A stretch of 5,705 nt of DNA, taken from an uncultured Clostridia bacterium. GTDB lineage: Bacteria > Bacillota > Clostridia > Oscillospirales > Ruminococcaceae. The notes under the pieces were generated by a model. That model did no database searches, was not told where the DNA came from, and saw only the letters and a list, made by a program, of their open reading frames with translations. The stretch's first letter is position 1. Each line of letters begins with the position of its first letter. The stretch covers positions 1 to 5,705 of the forward strand of contig CANQZS010000121.1 in the NCBI GenBank assembly GCA_947628385.1. The letters run 5' to 3'. A program made the position numbers and the translations under genes. This document shows positions 1 to 4,984 of the stretch, in pieces.

Positions 1-71
1 GGGCTCCGCCCCTTGACCCCGCGAGCTGGGCTCAGCTCGACCAGCTTTATATTTTGCGCTTCGCGCAAAAT
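1..71. repeat. cluster of three short palindromes, probable dispersed intergenic repeat
   Basis: No coding region is supported here. Three hairpins follow one another. GGGC/GCCC closes around TCC at 1-11. CGAGCTG/CAGCTCG (22-28 and 33-39) has a 4-base loop. ATTTTGCGC/GCGCAAAAT (51-59 and 63-71) has a 3-base loop. This dense, GC-rich, palindromic make-up differs from the surrounding AT-rich intergenic DNA and resembles the small intergenic repeats common in Ruminococcus-type genomes. Being a multi-copy repeat is an inference, because only one copy is in the window and it may continue beyond the left edge. Confidence 0.5.
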
Positions 72-98
72 AGTAATAACTTTTTCGGAAAAATGAAA

Positions 99-139
99 CG
101 GGGGACTTGCTCCGCTAAGAACAGGTCCCCGCTTTTTTT
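99..139. terminator. probable bidirectional intrinsic terminator after the Nudix gene
   Basis: GGGGAC (101-106) pairs with GTCCCC (125-130) around an 18-base loop. The flanking CG and GC could extend the stem past one bulged base. Read on the minus strand, the stem is followed by TTTCATTTTT, which would end the Nudix transcript whose stop codon lies at 138-140. Read on the plus strand it is followed by seven T residues (133-139), so it could also end a convergent transcript arriving from the left. No such plus-strand gene is visible in the window. Confidence 0.7.
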
Positions 140-545
140 AATCCCTGATCGCCTTTTTTGCCTTGTTTACTATCGTTTTGTCATTCTCATATGTCAGTAC
201 CGCGGAAGCGTGACCTATGTCTACCCACTTTATGTCCGCGATCTCGTCCTCCTGAGGCGTAAGATCGTAATTCTTAGCCTTGGCTATAAAGTATACAACG
301 ACCTTTTGAGTGTCCTTGCGCGGAAAATATTGCACCGTTTCACGAAAGGTGGGGTCAATCATCACGTCAACTCCGGTTTCCTCCATGATCTCTCGCTTGG
401 CAGTTTCAATTTCAGTCTCGCCCTCCTCAACGTGTCCCTTTGGGAATGACCAGTGCCCGCTGTTGATATGCTTTATAAGCAGTATCTCAAGATTTCCATG
501 GTGTCTGCGATATACTATCGCACCACAGGATTTTTCATGGGTCAT
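138..545 (-). CDS. Nudix hydrolase, asymmetric Ap4A-hydrolase type (bis(5'-nucleosyl)-tetraphosphatase)
   Basis: This 135-residue protein is a single-domain Nudix hydrolase. A perfect Nudix box (G-x5-E-x7-REU-xEE-xGU) runs from the glycine of GHVEEGE near residue 39 to EETGV near residue 61; its glutamates bind the catalytic Mg2+. The N-terminal SCGAIVYR strand, GHWSFPKGHVE, the mid-protein VVVYFIAKA strand and the late LTYENDK segment fit the Ap4A hydrolase subfamily, which cleaves diadenosine tetraphosphate to ATP and AMP in the cytoplasm. The substrate is inferred from the family; related Nudix proteins use other nucleotides. I chose the ATG at 545 because AAAGGA (555-560) lies 9 bases upstream. 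An in-frame ATG at 620 would add 25 unconserved residues and lies only about 5 bases past the predicted transcript start. The gene has its own promoter (632-660) and ends in the terminator at 99-139. Confidence 0.93.
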   Translation of the reverse strand: MTHEKSCGAIVYRRHHGNLEILLIKHINSGHWSFPKGHVEEGETEIETAKREIMEETGVDVMIDPTFRETVQYFPRKDTQKVVVYFIAKAKNYDLTPQEDEIADIKWVDIGHASAVLTYENDKTIVNKAKKAIRD

Positions 546-564
546 ATGTACCGTTCCTTTCCGA

Positions 565-581
565 AAGCCGGAAGCCGGCTT
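565..581 (-). other. leader hairpin just upstream of the Nudix ribosome binding site
   Basis: In the transcript, AAGCCGG and CCGGCTT pair perfectly (7 bp, mostly GC) around a 3-base loop. The hairpin ends 4 bases before the AAAGGA site (555-560), within the roughly 80-nt leader. It could affect ribosome access or mRNA stability. It has no T run, so it is not a terminator. A regulatory role is inference. Confidence 0.45.
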
Positions 582-631
582 CTGATATTGGGATAACCGG
601 CAGACAGCCCCACCGATCATATGTTACTATA

Positions 632-660
632 ATTATACCATAAATTATCCGTTTTGTCTC
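632..660 (-). promoter_or_regulatory. sigma-A promoter of the Nudix gene, extended -10
   Basis: On the minus strand, GAGACA (655-660; 4 of 6 to TTGACA) is followed after exactly 17 bases by a perfect TATAAT (632-637). A TGG directly before it makes an extended -10 motif. Transcription would start near 625, giving a leader of about 80 nt. It begins right after the T tract of the preceding gene's terminator (670-711), which supports an independent transcription unit. Confidence 0.7.
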
Positions 661-669
661 GCCTTTTTT

Positions 670-711
670 GAAAAAAAATCACAGCTCCCTTGATTTTTTC
701 TCGGGAGCTGT
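670..711 (-). terminator. strong intrinsic terminator after the five-helix membrane protein gene
   Basis: ACAGCTCCC (681-689) and GGGAGCTGT (703-711) form a perfect 9-bp stem around a 13-base loop. On the minus strand the stem runs into GATTTTTTTTC, an eight-T tract, 13 bases past the stop codon of the gene at 724-1683. On the plus strand only four T residues follow, so the minus direction is clearly the intended one. Confidence 0.92.
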
Positions 712-723
712 TTTATTGCGGTA

Positions 724-1683
724 TTATGCTGCCGACGGATCCTCCGTTCCGGATACGGACTCGCTTTCGGACGGCTCGGCGCCGTCCTCTGTGGGATCTT
801 CGGAATTTTCCTCATTGAGCGAATGGAGCTTTTCGGTAACAATGTTTGTTACCCTGTCTATAAGATCGAATATCGGATAGTCAACATCAAAATAGGTGTG
901 TATCCACACATCGTCGGTAAAGTTGTAGGTAAGCTCGCCGGAAGCGTCCTCTTCAAGGAAATCCGCTTCATCAAAGTATTCCTCACCGTTTATATAAAGC
1001 TTGCTGTCCTCCCAGTGAACGTCGTAATGGAGAGCGTCGTCCTTATTTTCCTTTATTGCCTGCTTGACGAGCTTCTTTATGGTAGTGTCAAGCTTTACAT
1101 ATCCAAGGTCAATGTCTAATTTATTGGGCTGAACGTATACCGCTACCTTTCCCGTTGATTTGTTCTTTACGTCAAGAACATAGCAGCGGAAATTGCCCGA
1201 CTCGGAAACTATCCCGCCGTTAGGCGTAAGCAGCGTATCTACTGTCGTTACCCTAAAAACATTCATTATCAGGAAAAATGCTATTCCGCCGATTATATAT
1301 ATCAGCAGGAAGATCGTTCCGAATATGGTTTTTATCGTATCGTTCATCTTGCAGCTGAAAAATCCGAAAAGCGTTACTATTGCCGCCGGTATGAGCAGCG
1401 GCCAGTTTCCCCAGTCAAGCAGCAGCGTAGGAAAGAATGCTGCCAGATTCGCAAGGCTTACTATACACGTTATGAACGATCGCCTTGTGTAAAGGAAAAG
1501 CAGTCCCGTTACAAGCGATACCGCCGAATAGATCATTGCAAATTTTGTCTTGTCAACATACTCTATTTCATAAAAGAACACCGTGTATGCAATATAGCAA
1601 AGGCATACCGTATATGCCGCGCACAGAACGCTGACCAAAAGAATGAACCACTTGTTGGTAACGATTTTTTTCAATATCTCCAT
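724..1683 (-). CDS. unrecognised five-helix membrane protein with extracellular domain
   Basis: I do not recognise this 319-residue protein. Residues 1-143 hold five likely membrane helices (about 12-38, 48-66, 69-90, 95-111 and 118-143). Basic residues at KK(5-6), RR(67-68) and K112/K118 follow the positive-inside rule with the N-terminus in the cytoplasm. That places residues 144-290, a mixed strand/helix domain rich in Asp, Glu, Tyr and Lys, outside the cell. The last 30 residues are an acidic, Ser/Glu/Pro-rich tail that is probably disordered. No catalytic motif, lipobox or sortase signal is seen. The ATG at 1683 is the only sensible start: a TGA lies five codons upstream in frame, and GGAG precedes the ATG by about 12 bases. 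The gene stands alone between its own promoter (1738-1766) and terminator (670-711). A sensory or envelope role is possible but unsupported. Confidence 0.85.
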   Translation of the reverse strand: MEILKKIVTNKWFILLVSVLCAAYTVCLCYIAYTVFFYEIEYVDKTKFAMIYSAVSLVTGLLFLYTRRSFITCIVSLANLAAFFPTLLLDWGNWPLLIPAAIVTLFGFFSCKMNDTIKTIFGTIFLLIYIIGGIAFFLIMNVFRVTTVDTLLTPNGGIVSESGNFRCYVLDVKNKSTGKVAVYVQPNKLDIDLGYVKLDTTIKKLVKQAIKENKDDALHYDVHWEDSKLYINGEEYFDEADFLEEDASGELTYNFTDDVWIHTYFDVDYPIFDLIDRVTNIVTEKLHSLNEENSEDPTEDGAEPSESESVSGTEDPSAA

Positions 1684-1737
1684 GTTTTGACATCACTCCC
1701 TATAGTATATGGGAACATGATACGATCCCCTATAAGA

Positions 1738-1766
1738 ATAATACCCCATATTTTCCCGAAAATCAA
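1738..1766 (-). promoter_or_regulatory. sigma-A promoter of the five-helix membrane protein gene
   Basis: On the minus strand, TTGATT (1761-1766; 4 of 6) is followed after 17 bases by TATTAT (1738-1743; 5 of 6). The start would be near 1731, giving a leader of about 48 nt. Two identical 14-base repeats lie immediately upstream of the -35 box (1769-1804), where an activator would bind. Confidence 0.65.
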
Positions 1767-1768
1767 TA

Positions 1769-1804
1769 ACAGATCGGTTTCATATTTATTACAGATCGGT
1801 TTCA
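1769..1804 (-). promoter_or_regulatory. paired 14-base direct repeats upstream of the -35 box, candidate activator site
   Basis: The plus-strand sequence ACAGATCGGTTTCA occurs perfectly at 1769-1782 and again at 1791-1804. The start-to-start distance is 22 bases, about two helical turns, so both copies face the same side of the DNA. The nearer copy ends two bases from the -35 box of the promoter at 1738-1766. Direct repeats with this spacing and position are typical of sites for LytTR-type or OmpR-type response regulators. The sequence does not say which protein binds. Confidence 0.55.
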
Positions 1805-1876
1805 ATTTTCAGGGAATATTTCAGAATGGTTACAGCAGTACGGAATATTTCCCGCAAATGCCGCGTATTAAAGCAA

Positions 1877-1917
1877 TTCCCCCAAAGCAGCCGCAGTAAC
1901 GGTCTCCTTTGGGGGAA
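1877..1917 (-). terminator. intrinsic terminator after the surface-protein gene
   Basis: TTCCCCCAAAG (1877-1887) and CTTTGGGGGAA (1907-1917) form a perfect 11-bp stem. The 19-base loop can itself close a 3-bp CCG/CGG helix. On the minus strand the stem is followed by TTGCTTTAAT, a broken T tract, 12 bases past the stop at 1930. No T run follows on the plus strand. Confidence 0.8.
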
Positions 1918-1929
1918 GGATATTCGTTC

Positions 1930-2661
1930 TTATGCGAATTTTTTCATGATAGCTGATATTATCAAGCCTATACCGCCTACTATTGCAAGGATAAGTACCA
2001 CCAGAACTATCGTCAAAGCAATGTTCTTGCCCTTGGATACTGTATTTTCGCTAAGTATAGTCTTTTGCTTGTAATCTCCGAGATTAGCTACCGTAGTCCC
2101 GTCCGGACGTGTTATCGTGAAATCATCAATGTAAACTATGTCTCCCGAATATGCCGAAAATGTAGGTATCGTAAAGCCTACCATGGAATTTGAAGCATTT
2201 TCCGGCAGAGTAAGAGAAACGTCCGTCCATTCCTTTGTACTGAGCGTAGGCACAGCCGTGCGGAGCATTATCATTCCGTCGCTGTATATTGCCAGATTAT
2301 CATAGAAGCCCTCCGCTCCGTCGCAAAGCATAACGCTCATGGTAACGGTGCAGCCGGCGAAATTTTCAAGCCCTACAGTCTCTGCGTTGATATAAGCTCC
2401 TCCGGTGCCGTTCTGTATAGCTTCGGAGGAATTTTCCGAAACGATGATGCTTCCGTCGCCGTTTTTGGATCTCAGGGTCGTATGAGTCATTGTAAGACCG
2501 GTTTCCACGGAAGAGCCTGATGTGAGCCAGTCCGACATCTTATCCGGAGTATCGAAGCAGTATGAGGCTTCACCGTCCTCTGCGGCAAAGCTTGTTAATG
2601 CCGAAGTGCCTACAATTGCGGCGGAGGCTATTATCGCCGCGATGATTCTTTTAAATTTCAT
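1930..2661 (-). CDS. secreted, membrane-anchored surface protein with a carbohydrate-binding-module-like domain
   Basis: This 243-residue protein begins with a clear signal peptide: MKFKR, then a hydrophobic core at 6-22, and a likely cleavage around SFA-A near residue 26. Residues 30-187 are beta-rich, starting with YCFDTPDKMSDW and ending with GDIVYIDDFTI. That pattern is familiar from jelly-roll carbohydrate-binding modules (CBM4/CBM11-like), whose last strand carries the ID-D-F/V motif. The assignment is by eye and the ligand is unknown. Residues 213-239 form one membrane helix followed by KKFA, so the domain would be displayed outside the cell on a C-terminal anchor without LPXTG. I chose the ATG at 2661; a TTG four codons upstream directly abuts the ribosome binding site and is unlikely. 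It is a single-gene unit with an elaborate upstream region (2689-2834). Lying after a chemotaxis operon, it might help sense or hold polysaccharide, but this is inference. Confidence 0.85.
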   Translation of the reverse strand: MKFKRIIAAIIASAAIVGTSALTSFAAEDGEASYCFDTPDKMSDWLTSGSSVETGLTMTHTTLRSKNGDGSIIVSENSSEAIQNGTGGAYINAETVGLENFAGCTVTMSVMLCDGAEGFYDNLAIYSDGMIMLRTAVPTLSTKEWTDVSLTLPENASNSMVGFTIPTFSAYSGDIVYIDDFTITRPDGTTVANLGDYKQKTILSENTVSKGKNIALTIVLVVLILAIVGGIGLIISAIMKKFA

Positions 2662-2673
2662 TGAGCAATCCAA

Positions 2674-2679
2674 TCCTTT
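2674..2679 (-). promoter_or_regulatory. ribosome binding site that decides the surface-protein start
   Basis: AAAGGA on the minus strand lies 12 bases upstream of the ATG at 2661, slightly long but usable. The in-frame TTG (2671-2673) follows it with no spacer, so ribosomes bound here could not start at that codon. Confidence 0.6.
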
Positions 2680-2688
2680 CGGTATACG

Positions 2689-2768
2689 GGCAAGATCCTG
2701 AAGGTCCGCGTCGGAAGCTCCGCGCCGTAAATGCCGGAAGCGACGCGGCGCCTGACCGCGATATTGCC
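2689..2768 (-). ncRNA. structured mRNA leader of the surface-protein gene, candidate cis-regulatory RNA
   Basis: Three helices nest in the transcript. The outer one pairs GGCAATATC (2760-2768) with GATCTTGCC (2689-2697), 8 of 9 bases. The middle one pairs GGTC (2754-2757) with GACC (2703-2706). The inner one pairs CGCGTCG (2741-2747) with CGACGCG (2707-2713). Asymmetric loops separate them, including a 6-base bulge at 2748-2753. The 27-base apical region can form a small CCG/CGG hairpin (2725-2737). The element lies between the promoter and the ribosome binding site, 9 bases short of the latter, and is much richer in GC than the flanks. I do not recognise it as c-di-GMP-I, SAM, cobalamin or another common riboswitch. 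It could instead be a palindromic repeat that happens to sit in the leader. Confidence 0.5.
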
Positions 2769-2794
2769 TGTAATAAAAAATACGAGTCTGATGA

Positions 2795-2818
2795 TGTATA
2801 ATATTATTTTATTATACA
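2795..2818. promoter_or_regulatory. perfect 9-base-arm dyad over the -10 box, candidate repressor operator
   Basis: TGTATAATA (2795-2803) and TATTATACA (2810-2818) are perfect inverted repeats around six bases. The dyad covers the -10 box at 2806-2811 and the predicted transcript start near 2799, so a dimer bound here would block RNA polymerase. Because it is all A/T apart from the two outer G/C pairs, chance and promoter-like composition inflate the match. The repressor is unknown. Confidence 0.5.
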
Positions 2819-2834
2819 AAAAGCCGTTTGTCAA
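2806..2834 (-). promoter_or_regulatory. near-consensus sigma-A promoter of the surface-protein gene
   Basis: A perfect TTGACA (2829-2834) is followed after 17 bases by TAAAAT (2806-2811; 5 of 6). Transcription would start near 2799, giving a leader of about 138 nt that contains the folded element at 2689-2768. A promoter this strong needs a brake for conditional expression, which suits the overlapping dyad. Confidence 0.8.
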
Positions 2835-2858
2835 TACATTTGATGTAAAAGTTTGAAA

Positions 2859-2882
2859 ACGGAAATATTTACGGAAATATTT
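2859..2882. repeat. perfect tandem duplication of a 12-base unit
   Basis: ACGGAAATATTT occurs twice head to tail (2859-2870 and 2871-2882), directly followed by TCCG. It lies just beyond the cheB stop codon and forms part of the possible terminator at 2860-2886. The related motif GGAATATTTC occurs twice in another intergenic stretch, at 1813-1822 and 1842-1851. Confidence 0.75.
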
Positions 2883-2886
2883 TCCG
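2860..2886 (-). terminator. weak or alternative-hairpin terminator after cheB
   Basis: The arm CGGAAA on the minus strand (2881-2886) can pair with either of two TTTCCG copies made by the tandem duplication. The near copy (2872-2877) leaves a 3-base loop. The far copy (2860-2865) is followed directly by TTTTC. The stems are only 6 bp and half A/T, so termination may be partial. Any readthrough would enter the surface-protein promoter region. Confidence 0.4.
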
Positions 2887-2892
2887 CAGCCG

Positions 2893-4020
2893 TTATTTCC
2901 AGCCCTCTGTAAGGCGGCGGCAGATAACTCTTCCTATTGAAGCAAGGGAAAGCTGTTCCGAGCAAGCGCCGAGCTTGTAGGCTTCCATAGGCATACCGTA
3001 AACAACGCAGCTTTCCTTATCCTGACCTATGGTGTATGCGCCGCTGCGCAGCATACGCAGGAGCCCTTTTGCGCCGTCCGCGCCCATTCCGGTCATAAGC
3101 GCGCCGAGAGCCTTATTCTTGGCAGTCTCCGCTACGCTGGAGAAAAGCACGTCCACCGAGGGACAGTGTCCGGAGACTTTTTCTTTGCGGTCGCATTTTA
3201 CAAAATAGCCGTTAGCGTCCTTTTTAAGCTCCATATGCAAGCCGCCTGCGGCAATAAGGCAAAGTCCCTGAGAGAGCCTGTCGCCGTCCTGAGCCTCCTT
3301 GACGTGCATCTGGCAGCTTCTGTCGAGCCTGTCGCTGTAGAGCTTTGTAAATACCGGCGGCATATGCTGAACGACCAGCACCGGAGGCATTGTTTTCGGG
3401 AATGTTTTTATGATACATTCCAGAGCGTCGGTCCCGCTGGTCGAAGCTCCGAGAGCCACAACATAGCCCTCCTGCGAGCGCTTGCTGAGTCCTGAGATCT
3501 CCTCATAGGACGGAAGCTCCGGCTGGGGCTTTCCTTTTTTGACGGTATGCTCCGCAACGGGAGCGGCTGTCTCTTTGTCCTTTTCTGCGGAATGGAGACT
3601 TCCGGTATTATTCATTGCCGATTTTGCGGCTAAAATTATTTTTGTTATCAGCAGCGAGCTGAATGTTGTTATATCCGATCTATGGACGGGCTTTTTTATA
3701 AAGTCCGCTGAGGGTATATTTTCCGGCGGATTATTGTCCGCGCTGTACATTGCTATTGACGGAATGGAGAATTTTTCCGCAAGCTCTTTGATAAGTGCGG
3801 CGTTCTCCGGTCTGTCGGGTGAAACGCCGATAACGGCAGCATTTACGGGAATATTGCTTCCGGACAGCTGCCTGCGGACGCGTTCGGCGTCCGGAGCTTC
3901 CGCAGCGACCTCGATGCTTCCCGATCCTGACAGGAGCTGCGTAAGCGACGCGCGGAGATCGTTGGAGGGATCTATTATAATAACATTTATTTTTAATTTA
4001 TAGGACGTCTTTTTTTCCAT
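2893..4020 (-). CDS. cheB: CheB, chemoreceptor methylesterase/deamidase with a degenerate receiver domain
   Basis: CheB removes methyl groups from chemoreceptor glutamates and deamidates glutamines, resetting the signalling array at the inner membrane. The C-terminal esterase domain (about 185-365) is intact: GAST gives Ser193, VVQHMPP gives His219, and MTGMGADG gives Asp315. The family segments HCPSVDVLF and SCVVYGMPMEA are also present. The N-terminal receiver (about 10-125) is degenerate. The acidic pair is D17-P18, and the phospho-acceptor position, where Escherichia coli has Asp56, is Gly65. The stretch between Ser93 and Asp106 is shorter than usual, suggesting loss of alpha4. The conserved Lys (K110 in FIKKP) remains. 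The linker (134-183) is long and polar. Length is 375 residues against about 350 in E. coli. The gene is last in the operon, 68 bases after cheR. Its ATG has no clear Shine-Dalgarno sequence, but an in-frame TGA two codons upstream fixes the start. Confidence 0.95.
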   Translation of the reverse strand: MEKKTSYKLKINVIIIDPSNDLRASLTQLLSGSGSIEVAAEAPDAERVRRQLSGSNIPVNAAVIGVSPDRPENAALIKELAEKFSIPSIAMYSADNNPPENIPSADFIKKPVHRSDITTFSSLLITKIILAAKSAMNNTGSLHSAEKDKETAAPVAEHTVKKGKPQPELPSYEEISGLSKRSQEGYVVALGASTSGTDALECIIKTFPKTMPPVLVVQHMPPVFTKLYSDRLDRSCQMHVKEAQDGDRLSQGLCLIAAGGLHMELKKDANGYFVKCDRKEKVSGHCPSVDVLFSSVAETAKNKALGALMTGMGADGAKGLLRMLRSGAYTIGQDKESCVVYGMPMEAYKLGACSEQLSLASIGRVICRRLTEGWK

Positions 4021-4053
4021 AGATAATCAAACCGTTCATTAATTTTGTTATGA

Positions 4054-4085
4054 GCAGCACTGCATGGCACCCCTTGCATACCTGC
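4054..4085 (-). other. possible nested hairpin between cheR and cheB
   Basis: In the 68-base gap, GCAG (4082-4085) can pair with CTGC (4054-4057), and inside it TGCA (4075-4078) with TGCA (4061-4064), around a 10-base loop. A symmetric 3-by-3 mismatch separates the two helices. There is no T tract, so it is not a terminator. It might adjust mRNA stability or CheB translation, which lacks a clear ribosome binding site. The short helices make this weak. Confidence 0.25.
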
Positions 4086-4088
4086 GGA

Positions 4089-4943
4089 TCATACGGCTCC
4101 TATATGGATATGGGAGCTTTTGCCTGCGCCGCTGACCTTTCGGTATATAGCCGGCTTTATATAGGTATATCTTGTATCGCGTCCGACGCTTTCGGCATGA
4201 CCTATGAAAAGGTATCCGCCGTCTTTGGTAACGTCGTAGAAGCGTTCTATAAGCGCGTTTTTTGTAGCCTGTTCAAAATAGATCATAACGTTCCGGCAGC
4301 TTATCAGGTCATATGGTCTTGTGCAGACGATATTATCCATAAGATTGAACTGGCGGAATTCCACAAGCTTTTTTATCCGGTCAATGATCTGATAATGCTT
4401 GTCGTCTTTTCTGGTGAAATATCTTGAAAGCCACTGAGGGGGGACGTCCTTTACCATATCGTTTGTATATATCCCGTCTCTGGCTGTTTGCAGTACGTCG
4501 GTGTCTATATCCGTAGCGAGGATACGCATATTCCAGCCGGAGGATCGGCTGCCGAAATATTCGTCAACGGTCATGGCTATGGAATACGGCTCCTGACCTG
4601 TAGACGAGGCTGCGCACCATATATTCATAGAGCGTTCTCTGGCGTTGTTCTTTTCGATATACGGCAGTACGGTGCTTTTCAGGAATTCAAAATGCTCAGG
4701 CTCGCGCAGGAAAAACGTGTGGTTAGTAGTGAGCTTGTTTACGAGCTGCATGGTCTCATTGCCGGTCTTGTCGGCGAAAGCAAAGTCTATGAATTCCTTG
4801 AAGCTCCTGAAGCCTCTTGACGTCACCATATTTGAAAGGCGTCCCTCAATAAGGATACGTTTTTTCTCAAGATTTATGCCATAATTTTTTTTCATATATG
4901 TTACGAGACGGTGGAAATCGTCGTCCGTAAGCTTGAGCATCAT
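4089..4943 (-). CDS. cheR: CheR, chemoreceptor glutamate methyltransferase
   Basis: CheR transfers methyl groups from S-adenosylmethionine to glutamates of chemoreceptors, the counterpart of CheB. The all-helical N-terminal domain covers about residues 1-70. The family signature TTNHTFFLRE lies at 72-81 and includes the conserved arginine. The SAM-binding motif WCAASSTGQEPYSIAM is at 109-124 and ATDIDTDVL at 143-151. YDLISCRNVMIYF is at 211-223 and GGYLFIGHAES at 242-252. All expected motifs are present, and 284 residues matches the family length. The C-terminus ends in a short Gly/Ser/His-rich tail with no tetratricopeptide repeats. Two adjacent ATGs open the frame (4943 and 4940) and an in-frame TGA lies just upstream. 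AGGAAAG (4956-4962) is 12 bases from the first ATG. It sits 41 bases after cheW and so is surely in the same transcript. Confidence 0.97.
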   Translation of the reverse strand: MMLKLTDDDFHRLVTYMKKNYGINLEKKRILIEGRLSNMVTSRGFRSFKEFIDFAFADKTGNETMQLVNKLTTNHTFFLREPEHFEFLKSTVLPYIEKNNARERSMNIWCAASSTGQEPYSIAMTVDEYFGSRSSGWNMRILATDIDTDVLQTARDGIYTNDMVKDVPPQWLSRYFTRKDDKHYQIIDRIKKLVEFRQFNLMDNIVCTRPYDLISCRNVMIYFEQATKNALIERFYDVTKDGGYLFIGHAESVGRDTRYTYIKPAIYRKVSGAGKSSHIHIGAV

Positions 4944-4984
4944 ATTGCTTCACATCTTTCCTGTGGAGATCGCGGGTATAAATT

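Noticed and set aside
54..449. Plus-strand open frame of 131 codons overlapping the Nudix gene
   Set aside because: It is antisense to a clear Nudix hydrolase with a perfect Nudix box, begins inside a hairpin, and its translation has no recognisable domain.
546..620. Upstream ATG at 620 extending the Nudix protein by 25 residues
   Set aside because: The extension is not part of the Nudix fold, starts only about 5 bases after the predicted transcript start, and spans the leader hairpin and the good ribosome binding site of the ATG at 545.
645..842. Minus-strand open frame of 65 codons over the 3' end of the membrane-protein gene
   Set aside because: It overlaps the acidic tail in another frame and runs through the terminator hairpin and its T tract. 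Its basic, Pro/Arg-rich content is what a shifted frame of Glu/Ser codons yields.
2689..2834. c-di-GMP-I riboswitch upstream of the surface-protein gene
   Set aside because: The motility context made this attractive, but the conserved core sequence around the ligand pocket of that class is not present in the leader.
3539..4003. Plus-strand open frame of 154 codons opposite the cheB receiver region
   Set aside because: It is wholly antisense to cheB, which has clear family motifs. The frame is a mirror of its codon composition, with no ribosome binding site.
4021..4088. Possible short minus-strand gene in the cheR-cheB gap, from an ATG near 4080
   Set aside because: The frame is under 30 codons, runs into the cheB start in another frame, has no clear ribosome binding site and encodes nothing recognisable.
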